A DNA stretch of 64,000 bases from contig CAJQUW010007926.1 of assembly GCA_907163375.1 (NCBI GenBank), forward strand, positions 62,001 through 126,000. Direction: 5' to 3'. Under the pieces are notes generated by a model, which was given only the letters and a program-made list of their open reading frames with translations, searched no databases and was not told the origin of the DNA. The translations under genes were made by a program, and so were the position numbers. This stretch comes from Prostheceraeus crozeri (lineage: Eukaryota > Platyhelminthes > Polycladida > Euryleptidae). Position 1 is the stretch's first letter, and every line of letters starts with the position of its first letter. Below, piece after piece: positions 9,554-23,800 of this stretch.

Positions 9554-12500
9554 TGTATTTGTCTATAAAGTTTTGTATTAGACATTTTTTGCTGCTCAAG
9601 GCGATTGATTTGACTGAATTGATAGATATAACTTTGTATTATTTTTTACCATGTATGTTAATGTCTATAATTTATATGTTACCTTGTCAACTGAGTCTCT
9701 TTATTAAGTATAGTAGAATTCCATGATTCTGTAAATTCCCTTACTTGAGTTTTTTATGGTAGAAATGTATCTCCATTTCCCAACATAAAGAAAACATCCC
9801 TGATGTATTAGTTTTATTTGCTTGCAAAAATGATAACTTATGATAAAAGGACACGGGGGAAGAGAGGGTATCATGCACGCTGCACTTTTACGTAGGTCTG
9901 TGTTGTGCAAATCATGGCTTTCAAGTCATCCAGATTGTTAATGACACAATTAATGCCGCGTTGATCTCTCTAATTTGGTCACATTTTTGGCCGCCCTGAC
10001 TTTGTCCAAAAAATTGAGATCTAAATTTTCTCTGAGGTGCAAGATGCTAGAAATATGAATAAGAAGAGCTGAATTTTGTTCATCGGGATGTGTGAGTTAG
10101 TGTGCATCTGAAAATATCAGCAAAGCGGCTACCAGGGATTTACAATTTACGCCGGAGCTGAGGTTGATCTCGATCGACAAAGCACGTACCTAGCTCCCAC
10201 ACAGCTGCCGGCATAAGAATCTGATAATGATGTCTGCGAAATGACACGCATAACGTTTGGAAATAAAAGTGAAAGATTAAGTCTCGGTGAATCATGCGGC
10301 CATTTCTTCCACATATAGCTCTATAAGCAGATCTTTGAAGTCGATGCTGCTTGGCAGGTTTCTTCAATGCTGGTTTTGTGGTGGTAGTCGGTGGAGCATG
10401 GTCTTTATTCTTCATAATTTATTGAATAATCTTAATTGTTTCACTTCTCTACAATTTGGATTATTTTTGCAGTAAATACAACTTTTTCGCGTCTTATATT
10501 GATCGATCCTCTTCTTTGCCATTGGTAAAACCCTACCAACTGGATGCAGAGCAAAATATTCTGTTGATCACCAGTGTTGAATACATTTGATGGAGAATGC
10601 TCTTCTTTGCTCCTTGACTTCGAGTTAGCCTCATTGCATATGAAACCTTATTTAAGTCCATAGCTCTACATTGCCATTACCTATACCGTACTTCATCAAA
10701 TATTCTTGTTTTATAACTTTTAACTGAATTAAATTTTGTGAGCTAGGGATAATGACATCACGAAGAAGTCTCGTGCTGAACGCATCTTTATGTCCACATT
10801 TTGATGGCGACCTAATAGGAGCTGTCTATGTAATGATTCAATTTCTCTTCGAAAGTGCATTGTTTTGAACTTCGCTCATATGCATATTTTAGACACATTT
10901 TGAAATCAAAGCTAAATCCATCGGATAAGCTTGACATTTTTTCCTATGGTACCTTCATACACGAAGTATGCACTACTTTTAAGTGAGTTTTAAAGCCAAT
11001 GCTGCTACTTCTACAGTCGGAGAACAAAGTCAGAGGCTGGTGAGGGGTGATCCAGTCAAAATACGCATTTTTGGGGTTTTCATGGGATCTGGCAACCTTC
11101 TATAACTTTTGCTGCTCTAACTCTGGCTGCGTTTTATCAATATCCTAGTCCACAGACAATTGCTCATAGTTAAGTGCCTTCATGAGTGATCGAATTTGCG
11201 CACTGTGAGTAAAATAATTGGCATGAAATATCTGGGATTTTGTGAGAATGAAATTTAGACATGCCCCTGCGTTTTGCATGGCAAACAGGCTACAAAAGAT
11301 AATTACATGTCCGTGAAATTGCCCATAGATCGTCGTATCACTCGATCTGCAACCTGTCATCTTGAAAATGGCTTTGTTAGCAATGATTTACGCTAATTGC
11401 CAAATAAAAACTGTCCTCTCGGAGTAGGACGATTTGGTGACAACAAGCATTTGAAGCAATAGGCCTACCGCGCTACCCGACTTCATTCGATGACTAATTC
11501 GGATCGCGTTCCGCAAGCTCTTGGCAAAAGATTGAAATCTTGGGAGATGAAATTTTTATTTGATCCAAACGTCGTTTCATGATTCAGAAGCATATAGATC
11601 ATTAGATTCCGAAGTATTGATTCCATATATTTTGCCGCTATATTCTGTCCTGTTGAGTTTCGCCAACTTGATGTCATGTGAATGCGATCAGCCATGCATC
11701 TTCTGAATTCCGGACCAATTCGTTTTTTTGAGTGATTTCAGACCGCGGCGTCTGGCTTAACCATGCCTACCTCGGCCAACTGATTCTGACAAAAATATGA
11801 TCCAAGGTTTGAGTTGAAAAATTTATAAACGTCTCAATAAAATTTTAATTCACATCTCTATCATGAACTGCCGCAACAATTATCGCTGAAACATATAGTT
11901 TAGAAAGAATAAGCAACCGGAAAGTCGCTCATTATTTTGAGTGACTACAATATCATCCAATTTGAAGGTAAACATAAGCCAAGAGTGTGGAAGTAGGACC
12001 TTCGATTTTTCTTTTCAAAGCGAATGTAATTGGTACAATAGCCTCATGTGCTTTGATCCCTCCAGAATTCCAATAACGAAGAGAGAACTTAATTTGAGTT
12101 ACGAGTATATGCACCTCCTTAAGCTTCTATAATTCACTCCGATTGAACTCGACTGATTTCTCCAACATTTAAATCCTATGCATCGGAAATCTGAAACTAT
12201 TCGACGCCGTCAATGATTTCGTGAATGATGCTAACTGTGTAAAGAAGTCATGTTGACACTCAAAAACCGTTTCAATTAAAAACAAAGGAAATCGAGTAAC
12301 ATTTTTCTTCAATTTATTGGTCTTTGGGAAATGTGTACAAGCGGACAGGTATTTATCAGAACATATTAAACAAAGGTCAGTTAGGAATACTTCCAGTGCT
12401 TACGAGCGCAATTTACCAAGAAAATTGAAATTCTATGGAATACTACTACAATGCACGATAGACGATTGTGTATTTTCACATTCACAGACAAAATAAAAGC

Positions 12501-12850
12501 TACACAAAAAGATACCTTTTGTCAAAGTAACATAACCATCATTTTTGATAGGCTCGCTGATGTCTCACAGTGTTTCGAGTTCAGTGATTACACGTGTTGG
12601 ATATCTGATGGATAAATACCAACCTAAAGGGAAACCCAATCTAAAATAGTTGAATTAAAGTTTGCTACGTAAATCATCAGTCAACAACAAATATTATAAA
12701 AGCGACCGTGACAGGCTAGAATGTTCATTAACTGCTTCATGTGTAAAATGTTTATCAAGAACAATTCCGCAAAAAAGTAGTCAAATTAAAGTATTAATAA
12801 GATCATTCTGATATTTTCCTTCGTACTTTCGTACTTGATAAACATGTACT
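9554..12850. other. Intergenic space between convergent genes
   Basis: No supported gene. Short frames such as 10140-10415 on the minus strand (a KPALKKPAK-like basic start) have no splice context or family match. No inverted-repeat element was recognised. Confidence 0.55.
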
Positions 12851-12856
12851 TTTATT
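12851..12856 (-). terminator. Possible poly(A) signal for the CREB3L gene
   Basis: TTTATT on the + strand is AATAAA on the minus strand, about 235 bases beyond the stop codon at 13090. A second candidate lies near 12314. The choice is a guess by proximity. Confidence 0.4.
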
Positions 12857-13089
12857 TTTTTAAATCAAACATCATTAGTCTTGACACGCGAATGGTCAGA
12901 TCTCAATAAAAACATATGTACACAATGTGTTTTACATCAAACGTGTTTAAGAAATATGTACATGGAAAGAAGTTAAGTTCAATATAGTTCATACTGAAAG
13001 TGACAAAATCGCAATCGAATAAAAAATGTTCAATCATCGAAAAATAGTTTGACTCGATTGGAATTCGGTGATCATTAAAAGGCCACACC

Positions 13090-13358
13090 CTATAGTTCAT
13101 TCCCACGCGAATCTGCATCATTATCTTCTTCTGAAGTCTCCTCTGTCTCATTAACGGTAACCTGGTCTTGTGAAGCTGTTTCGTGAGCTGTGTTAGCGGT
13201 TGCAGGTCGCTGGACAGGAGGATGTGGAGCAGGTAAGGCGATGGCAGCAGTTTTCGGCGGATTTTCCCATGGAGGACCTGCCGGACGAATTGTGATATGA
13301 TACGGATCACCTAGTTTGATTGCCACATCACGCTCTTGCAGAAGCATGCGAGTTCGAC
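13090..13358 (-). CDS. CREB3L: CREB3L exon 5: S1P site and lumenal tail
   Basis: The acceptor is gttttaacag at 13359-13368. It starts [10 protein letters not shown], closely resembling the SRTLL S1P-site region of CREB3 proteins about 25 residues after the membrane helix. It then runs into a Pro/Ala-rich and finally acidic tail with one N-glycosylation sequon (NET) and stop TAG at 13090-13092. Confidence 0.88.
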
Positions 13359-14783
13359 CTGTTAAAACAAACGATGTTTTAAAAACATATAATAGTTAAC
13401 GATAAAAATTATGATATACAAAATTATAAAAACAATTCGACACGCTTTTGCAACGGAACAGGAAAAATAATTGGCATCAATATCAACAGAATATTTATTT
13501 AGTCGTTCTGGCCACTTCAACTGTACAATCAAAATCCAAAATTATGATATTTCTACTTAGGTACCTGCCTATAATACAGTTTCAAAGAATCTATCTGTAA
13601 TATGCTGCATGCTTGAAATTATAAGATGAAAAATTAAATTTAGGGATTGAAATTATCATGACAGGATTTATTTGAACACCAAATCTGCATCTAAAAAATC
13701 CGATCCCGACAATTTGCTGTTAGTGCAAATAAAGTGCGTGTACACTATGTCAAGCAAGTGTGATATATGCGCTTATCACACGAATAATCCAACGATTAAG
13801 GCACGAGTGTCAATATCGCCCCTACCTAACCATCTAGATATAGAGCAGCGCCACTGAGTTATCAAATACTTCAGACCACGTTTTAAACGAGAATTTCACC
13901 ATCAGCTTTTAAATATGGCAAGATTGAAGTTGATATGGTTACTCAGGGAAATGACTTCAGTATCACTATTGAAAGATTGTTTAGGGTGCTGACTACATCA
14001 TGGTTCGATCATGCAGTATCTGATTTGACTCTTGTCATTATGTCTTGGCACCGAATCATGCCTCTGATCCGGTAGTTTCATGTTTAGAAATCTGACGGAG
14101 TAATCAGTAAAGTGCATGGATGGTGCGCAATGCGCGATCATACCGTCAATAGTTGGAACTGAAGTTGAAACAGAAGTACTGTATATTGATAATATCAATA
14201 GTGAGACTAATACTTGTTTTTGTAAAAAAGCGACTGCATTGGACCGAAACATTGATGCAACGACTAGGAGTGCATCAATTCAACAGCAAAATCTGTAATC
14301 ATTCACATTGGACAGTGTAGTCGTCCTTTTCGTTATCGGTGTAATGAAAATATAAACAGCTAAACAAATGCTGACAGAAAAAGCGCCCAAGCGAGTATGA
14401 TTTTTAAAACCACATTTCTACACTAAAAATGGACAATTTTGACATCGAAATCATAGACAAAACAAAATAATTCTGTCTTTAGCAAGAAAGGCTGAATCAC
14501 GTTGTACTGCGCAGATCGCGCCAAACATGAATAGATGTCATAAACTGGTGTAAATCATCATTCTTACTATCTTACTATATATATATATATTCCTCAATAT
14601 ATATAGGAATATATAGGTATTCCTCAATTTCAAAATACCTGCACCGTTAAAATCTTCGAAGCAGCAAATACGAAAGATACTGACCAAAGAACTGCGGAAA
14701 GAAGTTGGTTTTACCGCTGAAGATGGAATGTTAACATTCTGAAACATGTTCGGTCAATGCAAGAAACTTTGTTTTCTTTTTTA

Positions 14784-14822
<39 letters not shown>

Positions 14823-17800
14823 GAAATGTGCGCTCCTGCCCCACCGAGAATTGTACTCTCCTGCCCCACTTGTACATGAAGGGACCAGGGCCTACAGCAA
14901 TCGTCGGACCAGGCATTTGGAGGTGCTCTGACTGTCATATATCTTAATCATTCATATCAGTACATATCACAGCACAATCATATTCCGCAAAAGCTAACTC
15001 TAAATACAAAAATTGAGGGCCTACAGCAATCGTCGGACCAGGCATTTGGAGGTTCTCTGGCAGCCATAGCACTTCTTTCACATCAGTAAATATCAATGCA
15101 CAATCATATTCCGCAAAAGCTAACTCTAAATACGAAAATTGAGGGCCTACAGCAATCGTCGGACCAGGCATTTGGAGGTGCTCTGACTGTCATATATCTT
15201 CATTCATATCAGTACATATCAATGCACAATCATATTCCGCAAAATCTAACTCTAAATACGAAAATTGAAGGGACCAGGGCCTACAGCAATCGTCGGACCA
15301 GGCATAGGTGCTGTGACAGCCATAGAACTTCTTTCACAACAGTACATATCAATGCACAATCATATTCCGCAAAAGCTCATACGTGGGGCAGGGGTGCATA
15401 TGGGGGCAGGAGCGTACAGTCGTGGGGCTGGGGCGTACATTTCATATTCGTCCGTGGGGCAGGAGTGTACAATTCGGTGGGGCAGGAGCGCACATTTCTT
15501 ATCTATCTATATATATATATAGATATATATATCTGATCCATGCCTCAAGACGGCCAAGAATATTGCCTCGTGGACGACCACGGCGTCTCTTGGCCGGATG
15601 GCAGCCGTAGATCACATGGACATCGCACCACCAACTCAGCGAACATCAGTAGAGTCCCCTAATGAGAGCTTCTTGCGCTTGATTCCCCGAAATCCGCACA
15701 GGAATCCTCTCTGTGCTGCCAATTTCGAGCTCCATCCAACTGATTCGAGACTTGACGATACCTAGCTTCACTATTTTAAGAATACTTCCATTTTTTGGCG
15801 TCTTGGATGTGCTCACAAGCCAAAGCAACGTGTGTTCCGTTCGCATATCAAGGATGCAGACGGCACATGGAGCCTGAGTGCTTGTATTACCTGACACTTT
15901 CTGTTTCTTCACTGTTCACCTTAACTAATGTGTTCGGCTTCCCAGGAATGTCGTTTTCGACCTCTTGCTGCTAAGCTTCAGAATTCTAGCTTTTCCTCTC
16001 TCATCCACTCGTCAATTTAGTCACTTTGCAACATAGGCCCATATCCTTCGTGAGTTACATGAAGTGTCATAACTCGATATGATATTCGAAGATGTTTTAA
16101 CTATCTAAACAATGTTCTGCAGATATTTCATCATAACATTTTTGACAAAGCAAGTGAAAATTTGGATAGATTATTTGACCTCTACTTTATTTTATTGCGG
16201 AAGGACTCCTAGACCAAACACTAATTTTTCAGCTGACTAATTAGTTTTCAAAATCCATAATTAAAAGTGTGAGACAGAATTTTTTATGATTAGAGTGTCC
16301 CTTCGGCATACAGAGGCATTATTGATCATCTTACCACCTACGCAATCGAAGTCAACACTCGTAACAGGCATAGCTAATTCATAACTGAAATATTGAACAC
16401 ATTATTGACACGAATCCTGGTGTTGTGAATGTGAGAGAGTTGACACAACTAAAAGTATGAGATATTCGTGACAAGAAATTTATGTCACAAATTTCACAAA
16501 AATAAAAGACGTAATTTCAACAACCATTATTGCAGTCTGTAATACATGCACTTCTACAATTACCAATTCAACTTATCTAAATTTTCAGCATCTCACCTGG
16601 TAAGACAGAGGGCTTGCCGATCATTACTGTCGCCACTTTATCATCGCTCCCAGATGGCCAGAACGGAGACAACATTGGTGTAAGTACCAGAGCAAAGGAG
16701 AGAAATAGTGTATATAATCCTGCCTTGGCTGCCCCGCCTGCTGTTACAGAGCCGAACTCAGGGAAACGGCAAGATATCCATTGTCTTAAACGACGGACTT
16801 CTGTCATGAGCTGTCGATTTTGGGATTTCAAACTGTCGACGGAGCCGCGAAGATTTCGGTTCTCCTTTGAGCAAAGCTTCACCCGCTGCTCTAGCCCGAC
16901 TACATATTCCTGCTTTTTGAGGCGGGAATTTTTAGCGGAAATTTTGTTCCGAATTTTGCGGCGAATGGTTCGAAGAATTCTCTCTTCTTCACGAGTTAAA
17001 GGAAGTCGGTCTGGAAGTTCCATTCCTTCTTTTGCTAACAGGATGCGTTCTTCATCTGACAGGATAAGACGATCGCCCTGGAAAGACAAGATCAAGTTTT
17101 TATTAACTGATGCAAATGATGAAATGACGGAAATACACAAAGCCGCAAAAACTTGTTACTAACAACTTAGGGTTTAGGTAGCTTTCATACACAGGCAACT
17201 TTCATCAGGCTTTTGTCTATTGGCCATTCGTGCAATACAATGCACGACCTACGAATGCTCTTAATAGTTGCTGAAGAAAATGCATATGGCTATCACACTG
17301 TTGCTTTTTCCCCGAATTAATTTGCCTTCCACTCCAGGTGTACTTATCAAAGCTTAAGTTACAGAAAATAACCTGCAGATGTTAATAGTCACTCATCATC
17401 GGTTTCTTGAGGAAAGGGAACTGAGTTGCAGGTTCGAAATATATCCGCAAAATGAGAGATTACAATGACTATATTACATTAAAAGATACATGCATCACAG
17501 GGTTGGAACATGGACCGGCCCGGTCGACTGGTTGGGTTGCCGGTTGGGTGGTGTCGGTGTAGGTCGATCGGTCGACCGGCCCCGGTCGAAAACTGGTCGG
17601 TGAATCAATCGGCAGTAATTATTGAGATCGATCAATCAGACAAGAATTGTAATGTAGGCCTACACACAATTTATCTATGGCTTACTAAACTTATTCAATA
17701 TGTCCCCCGTTAGATGATCCGTGGCATATTTTTAAGATCGACACTAAGATTGTTTAAAACATATCATCAATACCCAAATGTTTCGTGATCCTGTCTACTC

Positions 17801-20800
17801 ACATGCTTTAACTACTAACAAAATTTAATAGGCTTGTTTCACTCCATCTAATAACTATAAGATTTTCCTCTCTCGAACTTGATTTCCTACAATCCCTGCT
17901 GCGCGAGAGAAGTTGTTAACAACAAATTGCAGGATTTTCATGGAGAATTTTAAGTGAGATGGCTGCATTGTTTCATGTGAAATAGCCAACTATTCCATAG
18001 TTTAATATACTATATCTATTTGTAGCAGTCATTGACAGCCACTATACAATTTTTCAATACTGGAATACGAATTAAAATTTGGTTCACAGAGTCATAATTG
18101 AAATTGAAAGTGGTCGGTGTACTGGTTGTCAGAACATCTGAAGAATTCACTGATAAAATTTCTAATTATTGGATAATTTCTTCTTCAAGCGGTTAAGAAA
18201 CCTTGCACTTTTCTGGAATAAACACACTGAAAGCTTCTTTACCTACAATCATTTCTCAGATAGATAGAATGTCGCTGGAAATCATCAATTAATCATTGAA
18301 TGACATATGTGATATAGCGTGATGATATTTTTGGCAGCTGATATTCGAATGCATGCAGAGATTTCAAAAATTGTTCAAATATAAAGAACAGGGGAGCCCT
18401 TAAAAGTAAAATGAATACTCGAAGATTTATTGGCTCCGATTTCAAGATGGAGTAATGTATGTTCTGTAAATCGACATTACAAGTTGCATGTGTGTCTGAT
18501 TATACTCTTGATAGATTATAGGACCGATATTTCAAAATGATGAACGTACAGAACGTTTTAAAGGATTTCCTTCTTTGTTATCCTGTCTCCACAGTATTTT
18601 GTAAATTCATTATTGCTTTCTTGCACATGATCTTTGGACAAAGGGCAACAGCCCAGATCACAAATTGGCTTGATGAATATAAATGCCAATCAAAAAACTT
18701 GGAAACCAGCTCGTACAATTTGCATTTTGCCCCAACTAAGTTCCCCCGGCGTGTGCCACAATTTTCATGCAATTTCCATTCTAGGACTTTCTATGGTATT
18801 GTTAATTTCTATGGCGCGCCCTGACGAAAGCACTTGAGATGACATGATTGACAGACCGAATTGGTTTACACATCACCTAAATTTCTCTACAGGGAATTCA
18901 TTCTCAATAGGCCAAACTCACTCATTACAGAAACACATGTGAGATAACACTCGTCGTCTAACAAGTAATTTAGAAAAGATACCTTGCCTAATTTTTTATA
19001 CATACTTATCTTATTTTAATAAACAATGTTTAAAATCAATTGGCTTCAAGATCAATCTAGTTTTAAAAGATAAGTGAATATTTAAATGAATGGATTCAAT
19101 GAATAGAATAGGTAGCGCATAACCCCTTAGGAAAAATATTGAAAAACTTATTGACATCACAAATTTCAAAAAGGTCGAGGCCAAGGACCTTCAAATTACC
19201 AAAACCGATGAAACCCTTTGTCGCATCTGTTTGAATGACAAAGTGTATATCGCTAAAAGACTATCATAACCATCCGGTTGGGTTTGGCCGGTCAACCGGA
19301 CGGTTGGGTTAACCTCGTCTTGCCGGTTGGGTTGGGTCAGAAAATTCCTGACCGGTTCCAAACCTGAATTACATCACATCAAATTTGTTGATACAAAAGC
19401 TTTCCCGTCAAATCATAAGCGTCACCTTCGTTTAAAAACATACATGCACCACAACTTTGGTCATAACATTTAGGAAGAGAAAAAAATTACATCTTTTTAT
19501 TAAATTTCGATTTGCAGAGGACTTGCTGCATATTTTTGTCTTGTAGCTTAATGCTAAAAAATAGCTTGCCTTCGCAAAAGATTTTGGGCAATGGATCATT
19601 TTTAAACAGGTCGTTCAAATGAGATGTCATAGGAAGAACATTGACATTTCGTGGATTATGCGTGAACACAAAGACAACCATGTCGCATCATCTTAATTCA
19701 AACTCAAGTGCATTCGATAAACTCTAAATGACTCAAAAGTCCGGATAGCATTAAATTTTCAAAAAAGTTGAATTTATTCAATCTCTTGTTGCGGATTAAT
19801 CACCGAATAAATTCCTCAGACAAGAGCGCATGGAATTGGACGTTCGATACGAGACGGATGACAGGAACAAAAACAAATATTGATATGCATCTTATATGTG
19901 AGAATTCAATGCTTGTTCTTAATTACAATGTAGTCAAAAGAAATTAAAATTTCAATGAATTCCATGGTAAATTTTATGTCAACATTCATTAAATTCAAAA
20001 TATGATGGAAAGTATACAATCTATCTATATCGCGCTGTCATCTGAGGAAACAATCATCCAATAACATACAAGAGAACTAATTTAATCGAGTGATGAGAGA
20101 AATCGTCATGACGAAATAATCAGCTGTAGGGACAGTAATACAATAATTTCAAGCATTTATATAGACATAATGGGATTTCCCTATTCTAAATCACTGATTT
20201 CAAGTGACGTTTCATGGATAGCCAAAGCCAGTGCCCAAATGCTGACAAATGCAATCGGTGATAACAAGCTATTTTTAGAAACCTACTGCGGTGATATTTT
20301 TGGAAAGGCGTGTCAGACTGCAACTTTGGAGATGACAGCGTGGAAGCTGGATTATATCATGCGCTGCAAACCTTAACGGCAATCTAAGAACAATTAAAAA
20401 AGAGACATGCTAGAACTCATACTTCCACATATATTCAACAGAATCGATGTTGCTAGAAGGCTTCATGAAAAATTAATATCCTGTAGCATACTCTGCGATC
20501 CTGCGAAACGATAGTCAGCCGTTTTACAGAACATGTTATATGTTATAACAGAACAAAACACCAAGGAACGGCGTGCAAAAGAAGAAAAATAGACTAAAAG
20601 ATACAACAGTGGCAATAAAGTAAAATTTACTCTGAGTAATGCTTGGAACAATCTCCTACGCAGTGAGTTTTGGGTCCTTTTCCATCTTGCTGTAATATTT
20701 CGATATCTCCTACTCATGAAACTTTTTGCCTTATTGTGCTATGTTATATATAGAGATGCTAAATAGGCAATGTACCAAATAGTTCCTGATCAGAGTCCTG

Positions 20801-23800
20801 AAAGCCATCAGTTTGTGAATAAGATTTTAAGAATTTTGACTTTGAATCCTAATCCTGAGAGTCAGCTCAGAGCTCATGATCACGAATCCGGGGATTCGTG
20901 CATTTCTATGGAATACGTAATGCGCAGTGATTCTGATAACATAACAATTTATGCTTAATGCAATAATAATAACATGGTAATGACTAGTAAAAATATATCA
21001 GGGAATATTTCATCCAGAATCGAATCGCAGTTTGCGATGTAATCTAACAGAATTGATACAAATGATATTGTTTTTGTGTGTGTGTGTGTGGCTAACATCA
21101 CTGATGAGAGGGAAATTTTCGAGAATTATTGTGCTAATGCTTCAATCAAAGGCACGAAGCTGTGGGCTTATCTGCTCATGGTTCACTGTGAGACGGGGAC
21201 TACAATTCGCCCCAAGTGGATTTACGGAAACCCAAAAAACTGCGCATTGTCCTGTACTTCATGGTCTATAATGTGTTGAACCTCAGCACTTCACCCCTAG
21301 CAATGAACCTTGCCCTCGAAATCTGATAGAAATCTTCAGTCTCATTAATAAAAACTTCCTCATTAATGCTGCCACTATATTACAATGAAGTGGTAAGAAG
21401 ACCAAAAGATGATATTACTAGAAATAGCGCTTTCCTAGTCGGAACTTAAGACACAGCTAGGCTGTGCATTCGGCCCATAGTCATTTACATTGCCATCCTC
21501 AATGTTCTCTCCCTATACCAACTACTGATTTGATCAAAATGTTTCATTGCCAGCTTCTTGGTCGCGGAGAAACACATTTTCGGTTTTGATGGTAAAGAAT
21601 GAACATCTTCAACATATCTCATGATTTTTAGAGGTGACATGACATGATAGAATTTGAATTTCATCTAGTTCCACACTCTTATTATTGGTCCACTATCAAA
21701 CAGTTAATAACAAAGCTTTATGAGCTAGAATATGGAATTTTGATTCAGTCCAAAGCTGTTAGAATGTTTTACAAAACTGCAAGCAGTAATGAGTAGGCTA
21801 ATTGGTAGAAAATTATCTTATCTCTAATGTCATGTCATTTACAAAAATTCAAAAGATCTTGATGCCCCTGTCCCATGCCCGCTTCATTTTTATTGAATTT
21901 TTGGATGAATCACCACATCCAACAGATTTTTTGGCTGACTTACGGAATTTGCGGAAAATCTTAGTCCTTGCTGTGAGAAGTTCCCTAATCTGGTGGAGGA
22001 CCCCGTACTGTTTCCTGTCAGCCATGAGAACACTAGGCGTGGAATTCAGCATAATGCAACGCATCAAGACTGATTGGAGGTAAAAAGTAAGTGATAATAC
22101 CTTGGACAACCTCAGGCAAATCACTGCTGATGGCACACCTTCCCGTGAATTCAGCTCATGCTTAAAAAGTGATACATTTTACAGCCTCGACGGTCTGACA
22201 CTTTTGTGCGAACGGCCACGCAAGTCGCAAGCATGCTCATGGCAATTCTGACAATCCAATTGACATTTGTGACATTAAAGTGATTTCAAGACCCTTTGTT
22301 ATGTCACAAAAAATATGCATTTGTCACACAATTTTGACTAACAAGATAATATTCCAGCGATAATATTCCTGCAGGCAAGTCAAGCAGCGATTTGAATTTG
22401 ATTTTGTATCGAAAAGTGAAAAAATGAATGATTCACGGTATATTAGGTGACTTCTATACGTGAATGAAATGCAAAACAATAAAACGCAGGAAAAATTGAT
22501 ATTTCTGTTAGGGTACATATCTACACACGTCAAGTGTCGGTCAACATAGAGTTACACGTGGTAGTTCACAGTGGCCCCAAAACACAGTACGTGCTACGTT
22601 AGGTTGTTCCGTGATTGTTTATCAAGTCCACGAAATCAGAAAAGTTCCACGTGTCACAATATTTCACACATTTTCGTTTTTCAGAAATAAATGGGCGTAA
22701 ATAGGCCGCTAAAACAAATCTAATTATGTATAATTATAAGCATCCTTAGGTGACATGTATCCTTTAATTGATTTCAAATTATGCTTACAGCTCACTCATT
22801 TTACCTATCTCTTCATAATGATTCGAATCGGAGTTTAAAAATGACTCATAACAGAAGGTACAATGATTTGCATCTAGTTAGTAAAAATTAGCATGTGAAA
22901 TTACAGTAGCTGAAGAACATAAGAAATATGCTATCTCAAACCTATGTCACACGAATTCCGATTTCTACAAATTGCCATGCAGGATCATCAACACTACCTG
23001 GCGTCAAACATCTTCTCAATGACGTCACGATGTTACTAAGTGTCATTTTTAAATAAGACGACTATACAAATTCGTCGAAATTCACATCTTCAGGTGCACC
23101 ACACATGTCCAACCCTCAAACATGGGGAAGAAGAGACAATAAACGAGGAGCATGAGTAAGGCTAAGTGTCTGTGGGAAGGGAACCGATGCACTGGTACGT
23201 ATGATATTTAATGATAAATTGACCAAGTGCTTAATTTTAAGCATTAATGCTTAATTCTAAGCACTTTTCACACTTTTAGAAAATGGATATTATTTAGTAT
23301 TCATCACACAAAAAACTATCCGACAACTCTACAACTGTAATCATTACGTTCAAGTATAATACGTCCTAATTTGGAGTCCTCTTATCGGTCTTGCTTTTTG
23401 TTTGACATCACTTTGAACAAAAATATATTTTTGAAAATATCAGAAAATTGTCATTTTTTAAAAGCTACACTGTTTTTTTATTTGACAGTCTATGAATATT
23501 GAATAGCACTGTAATACGTGAAATTGCGATGAAAAATCAGAAGATAGAGGTTATAGAAGCTTGGGGGACTTCAAAATGTGAAAATTTTCCATTTTTATGC
23601 TAATTTTTAACATATTTTGTTCAATGAAAAATTGTTTTTATGACATTATTGTGTTTTAAAGACGCCAAGCCGTTGGGATTAGTACAGATTGATGGAATGT
23701 GTGTTCATAGAAACATGTGTAAGCGCAATTAAAATTGAATACATTTCGTAGCCGCTGTCGCTGGTTAAATATGAGAAGTAAAAGTGCTTAATTTTAAGCA

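Larger units (their letters stand above)
13359..16596 (-). other. CREB3L intron 4 (3.24 kb)
   Basis: Holds the inverted-end element at 14819-15502, TA microsatellites, and a GC-richer patch at 15541-15912. The remainder (13359-14570 and 15913-16596) shows nothing recognisable. Confidence 0.75.

Noticed and set aside
15646-15912. 88-codon minus-strand frame suspected to be a mobile-element gene
   Set aside because: No motif of any polymerase, protease or transposase could be named; kept only as an unrecognised patch.
17510-17713. Frame rich in GLPVG/GRPAPV in the left end of the hAT-like element
   Set aside because: Produced by the repeated CCGGTTGGGT terminal words, not a gene.
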